Shown: positions 51,093-61,878, counted from the stretch's first letter. The stretch is DNA of 64,000 nucleotides from JACCXG01 sp963785755 (GCA_963785755.1 CAWAXG010000013.1:1-64000), one strand, 5' to 3'. Notes: generated from the sequence alone by a model not told the origin. Numbers and translations are program-made.

Positions 51093-54087
51093 ATGGCTCA
51101 GTCATGGCATTCCCGGATTCTCGCCCTTTGCATCGGCGGATCGCTGGTGTTCCCCGCAACTATTCAGGGGCAAGCGACCACCGCTACGGTGTACGGCAAC
51201 GTGACCGATGGTTCCGGAGCCCAGATCGCTGGCGTTCCGGTCATCATCGTCAATGAAGAGACCGGCTCGGTGCAGACCGCCACAACCAGTGCGGCTGGCG
51301 AATTCACGTTCAACTTCCTGCCGATCGGTCGCTACAGCCTGACGATCACCGCGAGCGGCTTCAAGGAACAGACCGAGTCCGGCCTGGAGCTGACTGCCGG
51401 CCAGGGAGTTCGCCGCACCTACGTGCTCGAGATCGGGGCGGTCACCGAAAAAGTCACCGTGACGGCGGGAACGCCGCTCGTCAACACGGTCAACGCGCAG
51501 CAGCTGGTCTCTCACGGCACGATGGAAGTCCGGGAGATGCCGCTTGCCCGGCGCGACTGGACGAACCTCTTGAACGTCGGGACGGGCGTCGAGGTCAGGG
51601 GGTCCGGCGGCGGCACCGGAATTTCCATGAATGGCCTGCCGCCGGGCGGGTTCAGCCTCACCGTCGACGGCACGCAGGCGTCGGCCAATTCCGAAGAGTC
51701 GTCGCTCACCTCCTTCGGCAACTTCAATCTCATCAAGGTTGTCAGCCTCGAAGCCATCTCCGAGGTCACGGTCCACAAGGGCATCGTCCAGGCGGAGTAC
51801 GCCAACACGATGTCCGGCAATGTCGGTCTGATTACCAAGAGCGGAACGAACACCTACCACGGCAGCGTGTTCGAGAACTACCAGAACGGTGAACTGAATG
51901 CTCGCAATCAATTCCTGGCGACGAAGCCGGAAAGCACGCTGCATCAGTTCGGCGCGTCGTTCGGCGGCCCGCTCATCAAGAACCGGCTCTTCTCCTTCGC
52001 CGTGTACGAAGGCTACAGGCAGGACAGCTTTGCGGCGATCAACAGCGACGTGCCGACGGCGGAGTACCGCGCGCTGGCAATCGCCGCGGTGCCGGCGTAC
52101 CAGCAATTCTTCGATACGCTGCCGCCCCCAAACCAGCCTTACGCCGCCGGCGCGCGCACCGGCGTCTTCAATGGGTCGGGATCCTCGGTGGCGAACGACG
52201 ACCACCTGGTCTTGAGGGGTGACTACAACGTCAACAACACCAATCGCTTCAGCAGCCGATACACGCGAGGCCGCCCCGATTCCCTGAGCCCGCGGGTCTC
52301 TCCGGTCAACCCGCGGACCTTCGCCGGGTTCGACGACACGTTCACCGCCAGCTATTTCCGGATCGCGTCGGGTTTGAGCACGGAGACGAGGTTCGGCTTC
52401 AGCAGCAACGACGTCACGCGTCTCGACGGAATCTATACGCTGGGGACGGCGGGCATTGCCGGTCTCACGTTCACGTCGAACGGTGGGGAGCTGCTGGCGA
52501 GCCGTGGCAAGAACTGGAGCATCGAGGAGATCGTCGCGCTCAACAAAGGACGGCATTCGATCAAGTTCGGCGGCATCTTCCAGGTTCAGGACCACACCCG
52601 GGAGAACGCGGAAACTCCGCAAGTCACGTATGGCAACGATGCCGATCTGCTCGCCAACAACCCTTCTCGCCTGCAGCTGACGTTCGGCCTGCGCCCCTAC
52701 GTCATCAAGTACTGGACGAACGGGTACTTCATCCAGGACGACTTCAAGGTCCGGCAGAACCTCGTCATCAACCTGGGGCTCCGCTACGACTATTTTTCGG
52801 TTCCCACCGAACGGGACGATCGGCTGTTCAACCGCGAGGGACCACGTGGCCTCGGTCCGCTCATCCCCCCGTCCGAGGGAATCTACGAGGCCGATACAAA
52901 CGATTTCGCACCTCGCCTGGGCTTTGCGTGGACGTTGGATCCGTCCGCCCGAACGGTGGTGAGAGGCGGGTTCGGCATGTTCTACACCCGCTCTCCGCTG
53001 AGGAACATTCTCGAGGTGGTGAGAAACTCGATCGAGGAGCCCTTCCGCGTCGTCTACAGCCGCGCAGAGGCGCAGGCGCTCGGCCTGCGGTATCCGGTGA
53101 CGAACGAAGGGGTGCTCCCGCTCGCCAAGGAGTCCGAATGCGCCATGGACGGGATCCACGATCGATCCCAATTTTCCGACGCCGTACAGCCTGCAGTGGC
53201 TCGCGAGCGCGTCGCGACAATTGACCGGCACGGTCGCAGTCGACATCGCCTACACCGGCACGCGGGGCGTGAACCTGCTTTTCAACCGGCAGATCAATAC
53301 CGTGGACCGGCAGACGGGCCTGCGTCCGTTCGCACCGGATTTCGGAGAATTCCGCAACTTCGACACGTCCGAGCTGACGCGGTATCACGGCTTGCAGACC
53401 AGTTTTCAAAAACGCTTCTCCGACGGGTTCCTCGTCAATGCGAACTACACGTGGGCAACGAGCACGTCGTACGGCACGGCCAATCTGTCGACGCTGGATC
53501 CGCCTCAGGACCCGGACGACCTCGAGGCCGAGCGAGGCCCGTCGCCCTACGACATCACGCACCGGTTCTCGAGTGACTTCCTCTACGAGCTGCCGTTTGC
53601 ACGGTGGTGGGATGCCGAGGGGTTCGGCAAGCGGCTGCTCTTGAGCGGGTGGCAGATAGGTGGCGTCCTCACGGCGCAGTCGGGCGCGCCGTTCTCGATC
53701 TCGACGCCCAGCTCGATCCTCGGACAACGCGTGGATCTCCTTGGCGGTTCCCCGTACCTCGACTCGGCGGATCCATTGGCGTATCTCGATCGAGCGGCAT
53801 TTGCGCAAGTGCCTGTGATCCCGGCCAGCGGCGCCTCGGCACGCCCAGGCACGCTGGGAAGAAATGCGCTGCGCCTCCCCGGGTTCTGGAACCTTGATCT
53901 CGCGCTGTCGAAGAACATCGAGCTCAAGGGTAGCGTGCGTCTCCAGGTGCGCGGAGACCTCTTCAACGCGTTCAACGTCACGAGCTTTTCGTCGCTGAAC
54001 ACGACGATCACGAGTCCAAATTTCGGTCGATTCACCGGAACCAGAGGCGCCCGCGTCGTACAGCTCAACACGAGGCTGATCTGGTGA
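51093..54087 (+). CDS. Oar-like TonB-dependent receptor (one frameshift)
   Basis: ATG 51,093 (MAQSWHSRILALCIGG) has AGGAG upstream; an in-frame ATG at 51,066 is possible. Signal peptide to TIQGQA, then a carboxypeptidase-regulatory domain (GNVTDGSGAQIAGVPVIIV), plug (YANTMSGNVGLITKSGTN) and barrel. A frame change near 53,150 is followed by DIAYTGTRGVNLLFNRQINT to the C-terminus VQLNTRLIW. About 997 residues. The stop overlaps the next start (GTGA), placing this receptor at the head of an operon with a dehydrogenase, a transporter and the large cytochrome protein. Confidence 0.85.
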
Positions 54088-54977
54088 CGAAGGAGGCGGC
54101 ACCTTCCGGTTCAGCACAGACGCCACCGCCGGCGGTCGGCCTGATCGGGCTGGGCCTGGTGGGCAGCGCGCTGGCGGACCGGCTGCTCGGCGCCGGGAAG
54201 CGCGTCGTCGGCTGGGACGTCAATGCCGAGCGCGTTGCCGCCCTGCGCGAGAAAGGTGGCGCGATCGCGGGAGGCGCGCCCGAGGTGTTCTCCTGCTGCC
54301 GCCGCGTGTTGCTCAGCCTGCCGAGTCATCGCGAAGTCGGCGACGTGATCGAGGCTGCCGGCGCCTCCTTGAGCCGCGGGCACACGATTATCGATACCAC
54401 GACCGGAGATCCCACGAGCACCGTGGAGCTGGCACGCAGTCTGGGCGAGCGCGGGATCAACTATCTCGACGCGACCATCTCCGGCAGCAGCGCTCAGGTC
54501 CGCGCCGGCGCCGTGACGGTGATGGTCGGGGGCGACGCCGCTTCGATCGCCGCTTCTGCTGACATCTTCGAGTCGATTGGGCGGCAGACATTCCACACGG
54601 GGGCAGCCGGTACGGGCGCGAAGATGAAGCTGGTGACCAACCTCGTGCTCGGGTTGAATCGCGCCGCGCTGGCCGAAGGGCTCGCGTTCGCCGGGTCGCT
54701 GGGTCTCGATCTGACGTTGTCACTCGCAGTCATGCGGGGTAGCGCCGCCTACTCGAGAATCATGGACACCAAGGGCGAGCGCATGATTCACGGTGACTTC
54801 GCGCCGGACGCGCGCCTGTCGCAGCATCTCAAAGACGTGCGGTTGATCGTGGACATCGGGCGGCAGGCCGGGCTGCCGATGCCGTTGAGCGCCGCTCACC
54901 GGGCCGTGCTCGAGGAGGCTGAGGCTTCCGGGTACGGAGAGCTCGACAACAGCGCCATCATCAAGGCTTTCATGTGA
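54084..54977 (+). CDS. NAD(P)-dependent beta-hydroxyacid dehydrogenase
   Basis: 297 residues of the 3-hydroxyisobutyrate/6-phosphogluconate dehydrogenase-like family. The Rossmann motif is GLIGLGLVGSALADRLL (residues about 19-35), the substrate-binding motif LDATISGSSAQVRAGAVTVM, and the catalytic Lys is in GTGAKMKLVTNLV. Related enzymes oxidise tartronate semialdehyde, 2-hydroxy-3-oxopropionate or sugar acids; the exact substrate is open. GTG start overlaps the receptor stop by four bases and its own stop overlaps the transporter start. Confidence 0.85.
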   Translation: MTKEAAPSGSAQTPPPAVGLIGLGLVGSALADRLLGAGKRVVGWDVNAERVAALREKGGAIAGGAPEVFSCCRRVLLSLPSHREVGDVIEAAGASLSRGHTIIDTTTGDPTSTVELARSLGERGINYLDATISGSSAQVRAGAVTVMVGGDAASIAASADIFESIGRQTFHTGAAGTGAKMKLVTNLVLGLNRAALAEGLAFAGSLGLDLTLSLAVMRGSAAYSRIMDTKGERMIHGDFAPDARLSQHLKDVRLIVDIGRQAGLPMPLSAAHRAVLEEAEASGYGELDNSAIIKAFM

Positions 54978-56290
54978 GCGTCTCGCCGGTAGCCCGCGCA
55001 GAATCGAATGCCGTTTCACCGGCGATTCTGTCGGGCACACATCCAGGGCCACTGCATCGCCGTGCGCGGATCGCAGTCCTCGGCGCGGCTTTCGGCGCGC
55101 TGTTGTTCGACGGCTTCGAGCTTGGATTGATGCCGCTCGCGTCGCTGTCGGTCTCCCGCGATCTGCTCGGCGACGGTTACACAGCAACGCTCGGCGGCGA
55201 CTGGTTCGCACGGTTCACGGCTGCGCTCATGTTCGGCGCCGCGTGCGGCGGAGTCCTGCTCGGCAGCCTGGGCGACAGGATTGGGCGCGCGCGGGCGATG
55301 GGCGTAAGCATCCTTTGCTATTCCGTGTTTGCGGGACTGGGCGCGTGGGTCCAGACGCAGGAGCAGATGCTCGTGCTGCGTTTCCTGGTGGGCCTGGGCG
55401 TGGGTGGTGTCTGGCCCAACGGCGTCGCACTGGTGGCGGAATGCTGGCCCGACAAGGCCCGGCCGACAGTGGCTGGCTTGATGGGTGCCGCGATCAACGC
55501 CGGCATCCTGATGCTTTCCCAGATCGCGCAAGTCTGGTCGCTGACCGAGGACTCCTGGCGGTGGCTGTTCACAATCGCGGCCGTACCTGCCGCGCTGGGC
55601 GTGCTCGTGTTGTTCTTCCTGCCCGAATCGCCGGCCTGGCTCGCCACCCGCGGAAGTGCCTCGGCGAAGAAACGCGCGACGCCCCTTCGGGAGTTGTTCC
55701 GCGCGCCGCTCGTCAAGGTCACGCTCGTCGGGATCGTCCTCGGCTCGATCCCGCTCGTCGGCGCGTGGGCCGCGAGCAAGTGGATGATCCCGTGGGCCGA
55801 CCAGATCGGCGGTATCACCCGGCCGGACTATAAAGCGATGACGCAAGGCTGGTGGGCGTTTGGCGCGATCCTCGGCAGTCTGGCGGGCGGCCAGATCGCC
55901 AGCCTGCTCGGGCGCCGACGGTCGTATTTTCTCATCAGCCTGGGATCCATGGTGCTGACCATCACGATGTTTCAGCTCACGGCGCCGCTGCGGCCTTCGT
56001 TCTTTCCGATCGTCTTCGCTCAGGGCTTTGTCGCCACGCTCTTCTTCGGGTGGCTCCCGCTCTATTTGCCCGAGCTCTTCCCGACGCACGTGCGCGCGAC
56101 GGGCACCGGGATTTCCTACAATGTCGGACGGTTTGCGACGGCGGCCGGAGTTCTGACGGCAGGCCTGCTGTTCACGGCACTTGGCGGCAGCTATCCGTCC
56201 GTGGGCAGCGCCGCGGCACTGATCTACGGTCTGGGCATGATTGCGATCTGGTGGGCCCCCGACACCACCCGCACGTCCCTGGCGTCGTAA
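54974..56290 (+). CDS. MFS transporter (sugar/organic acid:H+ symporter type)
   Basis: 438 residues with about twelve hydrophobic helices. The motif between helices 2 and 3 is GDRIGRARAMG and the half-repeat is GRRRSYF. FLVGLGVGGVWPNGVALVAE and LYLPELFPTHVRATGTG are typical of the sugar/aromatic-acid symporter branch. GTG start at 54,974 overlaps the dehydrogenase stop. It would move the substrate or product of the surrounding oxidation genes across the inner membrane. Confidence 0.85.
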   Translation: MSVSPVARAESNAVSPAILSGTHPGPLHRRARIAVLGAAFGALLFDGFELGLMPLASLSVSRDLLGDGYTATLGGDWFARFTAALMFGAACGGVLLGSLGDRIGRARAMGVSILCYSVFAGLGAWVQTQEQMLVLRFLVGLGVGGVWPNGVALVAECWPDKARPTVAGLMGAAINAGILMLSQIAQVWSLTEDSWRWLFTIAAVPAALGVLVLFFLPESPAWLATRGSASAKKRATPLRELFRAPLVKVTLVGIVLGSIPLVGAWAASKWMIPWADQIGGITRPDYKAMTQGWWAFGAILGSLAGGQIASLLGRRRSYFLISLGSMVLTITMFQLTAPLRPSFFPIVFAQGFVATLFFGWLPLYLPELFPTHVRATGTGISYNVGRFATAAGVLTAGLLFTALGGSYPSVGSAAALIYGLGMIAIWWAPDTTRTSLAS

Positions 56291-56307
56291 CGTCGCGTCC
56301 ACACTTC

Positions 56308-59300
56308 ATGAGGCAGGCGATGAGGCACTCTATCGTGTCGAGTCTTTGCAGTTTCACACTCCTGGCCGCCATGGCGGGCACGCTGGCTCTCGCCCAGCGG
56401 GCGGCCGACCCCGCTCTCCCGACGGTCCCGCCCGAGCTGATGGTGAAGCTGTTCGCGCGGGAGCCGTTGATCCGCAATCCGAGTGCGATGGCGTTCGACC
56501 GCCGCGGTCGCCTGTTCGTCGGCCAGGGACCGCAATATCGCAATCCCAAGCCGGATACTCCCGGTGACACCGTCGTCATCCTGATCGATTCGGATCGTGA
56601 CGGCATCGCGGATACGAGCAAGACGTTCGCCTCCGGTCTGAACTCGATCCAGGGACTCGCCTGGCACGGCCGGGACCTCTGGATCGGCAACTCGCCCGAC
56701 CTGACAGTCGTCCGCGATCTCGATGGCGACGACGTGGCGGACGAATACGTGAAGGTTTATACCGACCTGGGAAATCTCGAGCACGCCAACCACGGACACA
56801 ACTGGGCGCCGGACGGAAAGCTCTATTTTTCGCAGGGCACCTCGAAGGGCCTGACCCAACCCGGGCGCGTCGCGCCCAAACCGTTCCGCGACCTCTGGGA
56901 TGTTCGCGCGCCTGCCGGCACTCCGGACTTCCCGCCGCCGCAGGTGTTCACGCGCAGCGAGTACAAGGCGACGTACCAGGATCCTCGCGACGACTGGGGA
57001 CGCGAGGGAGGTGTGCTGCGCAGCGACGACGGCGGCGCAAATCTCGAGATCGTTTCCCGTGGATTTCGCAACCCATGGGACATCGCCTTCGACAGCGGAT
57101 TCAACTGGCTCGGCACGGACAACGATCAGAGTGATGGCGACCGTGTGTTCATGCCATTCTTCGGCGCGCACTTCGGGTGGGGGCACGTCTGGAGCAACCA
57201 CTGGACGGGCAAGGATCATCCGCCGACGGCACCCATCAGCGGGCCGGTCTTCGACGGATCGGGTACGGGCATCCTTTATTACGACGCACCCCAGATGCCG
57301 CCCGCGTACCGCGGCGTGTGGTTCTTCAACGACTGGCTGCGGAAAACGACCTTCGTGTATCGGCCTCGTTGGGACGGCGCGCTGATTCAGCCGGAAGGCG
57401 GCCGCTGGCAGGCATTCGCGGCCGGTGGTGGAGCGGGCCGCGCCGTCGCCTACTACGGCGCGTCACGGCAGAGTGAGGCGCCGTCTCTTGCCAGCCCCCT
57501 GTTCAAGCCGGTGGACATTGTCGCCGGCCCTGACGGCGCGCTCTACATCAGCGGCTGGGGGGAAGAATACGGCGTGGTCTGGAAGGACGGCGAGCAGGCC
57601 AACGAGGGTCGAATCTTCCGGATCTCATGGCCCGGCGCGCCGCCGACCAATTGGGACACGGCGAAGCGCGGCAAGCCGGTAGGTCAGTGGACGCTCGAGG
57701 AGCTCGTCGAGGATCTCGGGTCGCTGCTGCCGGTGTGGTCCGTCGATGCGCAGGATGAGCTCGTACGGCGCGGAGCGGCGATAAAGAACGATCTCATGGC
57801 GGTGCTCCGCCGCGGCGGACTGACGCAGGCTCAGGAGACCTGGGCCCTCTGGGCGCTGGGACGGATCGCACCCGCGGACCGCAGCATCGACGCCTGGTTT
57901 GCCGACACCGGCCGGACGCTGTCGCTCAACGCGAAGATCCAGGCGATCCGGATCGCCGCTCACCGCATTCGAGAGCACCGCCGCTCCGACCAGCTTCCTC
58001 CCTACGTCGTGATGGCGTTACAGGACGCAGAGCCCCGGGTGCGATTTGCCGCCGTGCAGGCCATCGCTCAGGCGCGCCAGCGCCAGCTTGTCCCTCAGCT
58101 TTGCGATGTGGCCGCGAAGGAGCACGATCGCGTCACCTCTTATGCAGCATGGCAGGCGCTGCGAGAAATTGCGCCGCCCGATGCGCTGCGCGCGTTGCTG
58201 AAGGATGAACGCGCTGCTGTCCGGCGGGCGGCCCTGCTCGCGCTGCTGGAGAGCCGCGCGCTCGAACCGGGTGCGGTGAAACCGCTCGTCAAGGACAGCG
58301 ACCCCGGCACATCCGAGCTTGCGGCGAACTGGCTGGCTCAGGCAGATGGAAATCCGCTCATCGACGTTTCTCCGAGGCCCGGCGACTTCGTCGAATCGGT
58401 GACTGTCAAAATCACGCCAGGAATCAAGCCGGCGACCGTGCGCTTCACGCTTGACGGTTCTGAACCGACGCCACAATCCCGTTCCGGCAGTCCAGGCCGT
58501 CTTACAGACACCACGACGCTCAAAGCCGCGCTGTTCGTCGGTGCCCAGAAGGTCGGCAACACGCTGGCCGGCACCTATCGCAAGCGGGAATCGAACCTCA
58601 CGTTGCCCTCGTTGGGAACGGTGGTGACGCCGACGACGGCCGATCAGGTTCTTCCGCTGCTTGCCGCGGCCGACGCGAAGCGCGGTCCTGGATTGTTCAA
58701 GGCGGCGGGATGTGTGGCCTGTCATCGGGCCGGTGACGACGGTCGGGCCATCGGCCCGGACCTCAGTACGATCGGAGACCGCGATGATGCGGATTCGGTC
58801 ATCCGGTCGATCCTGAATCCGAACCAGATCATCGCTGAAGGCTATGGGTTGCTGACCGTTTCCACGCGCGACGGAAAAGGGTTTGCCGGGATATTCGAAT
58901 CCGAGACGGATCGCACGCTCCACATGGTGCAACTGAACGGGGACGCCGTCGCCATCGACAGGAGCACAATCAGCAGCCGCCGCAACATTCATCAATCTCC
59001 GATGCCGCCGTATGACGGCGTTCTGAGTCCACGCGATCTTGCGGATCTCGTGGCGTGGCTCATGACGGGGCGCGCCGCGCCGGCTGGCGCTTCGGCGGCG
59101 CCGGCGGCGCAAACTCCGCCGCGCGCGCCTGCGAGCCTCAGCTTCGCGTGGGAGCTCAAGCCCGGCCGGCTCTCGATCCTCCATGCGGGACGTCCACTCG
59201 CCGACTATGTCTTCAGCGATCCCGAGGTGCTCCGGCCGCACTTTCAGAACCTTCGCGCACCCAGTGGTGTGCAGGTGACCCGCGCGCATCCTCCCGCCGC

Positions 59301-60015
59301 CGGCGATGCCACCGATCATGCGACGATGCATCCTGGAGTCTGGCTGGCGTTCGGCGACATCAACGGCGAGGACTTCTGGCGCAACAAGGCGCGCATCGAA
59401 CACGTGGCCTTCACCACGGATCCGACGGCAGCGGACGGGCGGCTCACGTTTGCCACGCGCAACCGGCTCATTGCTCACGACGGCACTGCGCTCGCGTCGC
59501 AAGTTTCGCGCATTGCAATCGCCGCCATGGGAGATCATGCGTTCGTGCTGACCTGGGAGGCAGAGATTCGAGGCGAAGGACGCGAGCTCGTGTTTGGCGA
59601 TCAGGAGGAGATGGGACTCGGAGTGCGCGTGGCTACCCAACTAACCGAGAAGGACGGAGGGCTTGTCGTAAACAGTGAAGGCGTCAAGGGAGCGAAGGCC
59701 GTATGGGGCAATCCGGCGGCCTGGGCGGCGTATTCGCGGGAGACCGGCGGGCGTCTTCAGGGGGTGGCGATATTCCCCTCGTCATCGAATCCGAATCCGA
59801 CGTGGTGGCACAGCCGGGACTATGGCGCGATCGTCGCCAATGGGTTCGGCAAGCGCGTCCTGCCCGCATCGGCGAACGGAAATCTCGTCGTGAGACCAGG
59901 CGAAGCGCTGAAACTCCGGTATGACGTGCTGCTCTTCGATGCGCCGGCCGCAACGCCGATCGACTTCGCCGCCGCGTACCTCCGGCTGCAGTCTGGACTG
60001 CGCCCGCGTCCATGA
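56308..60015 (+). CDS. Very large exported propeller/HEAT/cytochrome c/DUF6807 fusion protein
   Basis: About 1,235 residues in one intact frame. A signal peptide (residues 1 to about 29) is followed by a PVC-type membrane-bound-dehydrogenase-like beta-propeller (about 35-430; NPSAMAFDRRGRLFVGQGP, FRNPWDIAFDSGFNWLGTDN). Then come HEAT repeats (about 465-675), a chitobiase-like C-terminal module (VRFTLDGSEPTPQS, about 690-765) and a single c-type haem site CVACH near residue 802. A DUF6807/PmoA-type jelly roll (about 935-1230; FAWELKPGRLSILHAGRPLA) ends it. Start ATG 56,308, with a second ATG at 56,320. Such fusions are known from Planctomycetes and Acidobacteriota and are thought to oxidise sugars with electrons passing to the haem. 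Last gene of the operon. Confidence 0.8.
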   Translation: MRQAMRHSIVSSLCSFTLLAAMAGTLALAQRAADPALPTVPPELMVKLFAREPLIRNPSAMAFDRRGRLFVGQGPQYRNPKPDTPGDTVVILIDSDRDGIADTSKTFASGLNSIQGLAWHGRDLWIGNSPDLTVVRDLDGDDVADEYVKVYTDLGNLEHANHGHNWAPDGKLYFSQGTSKGLTQPGRVAPKPFRDLWDVRAPAGTPDFPPPQVFTRSEYKATYQDPRDDWGREGGVLRSDDGGANLEIVSRGFRNPWDIAFDSGFNWLGTDNDQSDGDRVFMPFFGAHFGWGHVWSNHWTGKDHPPTAPISGPVFDGSGTGILYYDAPQMPPAYRGVWFFNDWLRKTTFVYRPRWDGALIQPEGGRWQAFAAGGGAGRAVAYYGASRQSEAPSLASPLFKPVDIVAGPDGALYISGWGEEYGVVWKDGEQANEGRIFRISWPGAPPTNWDTAKRGKPVGQWTLEELVEDLGSLLPVWSVDAQDELVRRGAAIKNDLMAVLRRGGLTQAQETWALWALGRIAPADRSIDAWFADTGRTLSLNAKIQAIRIAAHRIREHRRSDQLPPYVVMALQDAEPRVRFAAVQAIAQARQRQLVPQLCDVAAKEHDRVTSYAAWQALREIAPPDALRALLKDERAAVRRAALLALLESRALEPGAVKPLVKDSDPGTSELAANWLAQADGNPLIDVSPRPGDFVESVTVKITPGIKPATVRFTLDGSEPTPQSRSGSPGRLTDTTTLKAALFVGAQKVGNTLAGTYRKRESNLTLPSLGTVVTPTTADQVLPLLAAADAKRGPGLFKAAGCVACHRAGDDGRAIGPDLSTIGDRDDADSVIRSILNPNQIIAEGYGLLTVSTRDGKGFAGIFESETDRTLHMVQLNGDAVAIDRSTISSRRNIHQSPMPPYDGVLSPRDLADLVAWLMTGRAAPAGASAAPAAQTPPRAPASLSFAWELKPGRLSILHAGRPLADYVFSDPEVLRPHFQNLRAPSGVQVTRAHPPAAGDATDHATMHPGVWLAFGDINGEDFWRNKARIEHVAFTTDPTAADGRLTFATRNRLIAHDGTALASQVSRIAIAAMGDHAFVLTWEAEIRGEGRELVFGDQEEMGLGVRVATQLTEKDGGLVVNSEGVKGAKAVWGNPAAWAAYSRETGGRLQGVAIFPSSSNPNPTWWHSRDYGAIVANGFGKRVLPASANGNLVVRPGEALKLRYDVLLFDAPAATPIDFAAAYLRLQSGLRPRP

Positions 60016-60044
60016 GGAGCAAAAGGAGAGAAAGTGATGCCGTC

Positions 60045-60890
60045 CTTCGAGGAAGCGTGAATACGCCTCCATGCTCGTAGTTGGCGCCGCTCTACGCGGA
60101 CTCACGCCGTCCAGCGTGAGCTCGAGACGGCGCGCGATGGTTTCCGCGATTTCGTCCTGGATCGCGAAGACGTCGGAAAGGGGGCGATCGGACCGCTCGC
60201 TCCATACGTGGCTGTGATTGCTCACCTGGATCAACTGCGCCGTTATCCGGATGCGGCTTTCGGCCCGCCACGCTGCCCTCGATGGCGTAGGTGGCACCGA
60301 GGCTCCGCCCGATGTCGGCGATGTCGCCGCCGCGCGCGTGCACCGCAAACGCAGACACGCGCGAGATCACCCGAAGTCCCGCAAGGCGCGTCAAGGTGTT
60401 GATGATCTCTTCGGTAAGACCGTCGCAAAAATACTGATCTGATTCAGCACCCAGATTGGTGAGCGGGAGCACCACGAGACAGGGCTCCGGAGGCAGAGTC
60501 GGCCGGCTCTGGCCGGCCGCGTCCATCTGTGCTGGCCATTCGGCACGGCGATCGAGGCCGGAGACTGCCGCTACGAGCCGATAGCCTCGCTTTGGGATCG
60601 TCATATGTACTGCGGCTGTTGTCTGTTGTCGCCGAGCGCGTGGCGCAAGTCGGCGATCGATCGGGTGAGCGTTGCCTCCGCAATGAACCGGCCCTCCCAG
60701 ACACCCTCGATGATCTCGTCCCTGGAGACGACGCGGCCCTCTTGGGAGGCGAGGAAGACCAACAGGTCCATCACCTGGGGCTCGAGACGGCGCACAGTTC
60801 CGCCTTCGCGGACCTCGTTGAGCATCGGCTGCACCTGCCAGCGGCCGACCTGCAATCCCGAGTGGCCGGTACACTTACCGCCCTTCCGGG
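60045..60890 (-). pseudogene. CadC-like winged-helix/FlgO regulator, truncated and frameshifted
   Basis: The minus strand reads a winged helix (VRRLEPQVMDLLVFLASQEG, FIAEATLTRSIADLRHALGD). After a shift near 60,605 it continues TIPKRGYRLVAAVSGLDRR and a FlgO-like domain (CLVVLPLTNLGAESDQYFCD). After another shift near 60,270 it reads VSNHSHVWSERSDRPLSDVF. Homology stops at the first TPR (SMEAYSRFLEGRHHF) near 60,045, where it meets the 3' end of the previous gene. The C-terminal TPR part is missing, so this one is a real truncation. Confidence 0.6.
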
Positions 60891-61154
60891 TGGCCACGCG
60901 CCGATGTACTCGCGATGAGCCGCGGCAAAGGCAGAAGGGGCTCGCGGGGAGCTCGTCGATCCCCACAAATTCCGAGGGAGATCACAGGCTCTTCCGAACG
61001 ACTTCCTGGCGGCCCACGTTCACACTGCAGATGGCTGCCCGATGCGCCCTCTTGAACGCGATCGAGAGTCGAGAGCATCGCGCGCTGGATGTTCTCGAAA
61101 TCGAGCATCGCAGAGGAAGTATGGCCGGCAAGCGATTGTCCGAGGAGGGTTTGG

Positions 61155-61878
61155 GTGACAGTTTCGGAGTCTCGAGCTCAGAAGACGGGTGCAGCAGTGA
61201 TTCAGCGCGCGGCGGCGTCCCTCCCACGCGTGGTCTCAGGACGGGCGGTCGTGCTCGGCGTCGTAATGGCTGCGGCCATCGGATTTGTCCTCGCCTTCGC
61301 CGTACCGCACATCGCGCCCGATGCGAGACGCTACGCGCTGTACGCATCGCGACGTGGCTGGCTGCTGCTTCACATCGGCAGCGGCGCCGTGGCGCTGCTG
61401 GTGGGGCCTGGGCAACTGTGGCTCGGCCTGGGCCGACGACATCTTGGCTTGCACCGGCGGCTCGGCGTGATTTACGTCGGCAGCGTCGCCGTGGGATCCC
61501 TGTCAGCGTTCTACCTGGCTCTTCACACGGATCTCGGGTGGGTCTTCGGCATGGGGCTGACAGGGCTTGGGGTCGACCTGGCTCGTCACAGCGGGTCTGG
61601 CGCTGGCTGCCTTCCGCCGGAGGCTGATGCTCCAGCACCAGGAGTGGATGATCCGCAGCTACATCGTCACGTTCGGGTTCGTGACGTTCCGATTGCTGGT
61701 CGGGGCCCTGCAAGCGGCGGACGTGGGCACGTTGCGCGAGCAACTTGCCGCCGCCAGCTGGTTCTGCTGGTCGGTGCCGTTGCTCTGCGCCGAGGCGATC
61801 CTGCAGGGCCGGAAGATCGCCTCGAGCGACAACGCAGAAGGCGGGAGCGTGAGAAGCGCCGCTCATCGCGATCATTGA
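61155..61878 (+). CDS. DUF2306-type membrane protein (one frameshift)
   Basis: GTG 61,155 follows GAGGAGG. Six or so hydrophobic helices: VVLGVVMAAAIGFVLAFAVP, WLLLHIGSGAVALLVGPGQL, LGVIYVGSVAVGSLSAFYLA, then, after an extra base in a G-run near 61,575, TWLVTAGLALAAF and YIVTFGFVTFRLLVGAL. The HR and HQEWMIRSY motifs fit PF10067 (DUF2306). About 240 residues. Function unknown; related to cytochrome b561-like four-helix folds only by hydrophobic pattern. Confidence 0.65.

Noticed and set aside
51102..53246. A 714-codon open frame on the minus strand, and similar long antisense frames at 15.5-18.6, 43.7-44.8 and 58.0-59.6 kb
   Set aside because: They mirror TonB receptor or dehydrogenase genes with strong motifs; high GC keeps the antisense frame open. 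Their translations are Arg/Ala/Val-rich without recognisable domains.
61060..61110. A small minus-strand gene starting MLDFENIQRAMLSTLDRV
   Set aside because: The first 18 residues look protein-like, but the frame then becomes Arg/Pro-rich without a domain or ribosome site.
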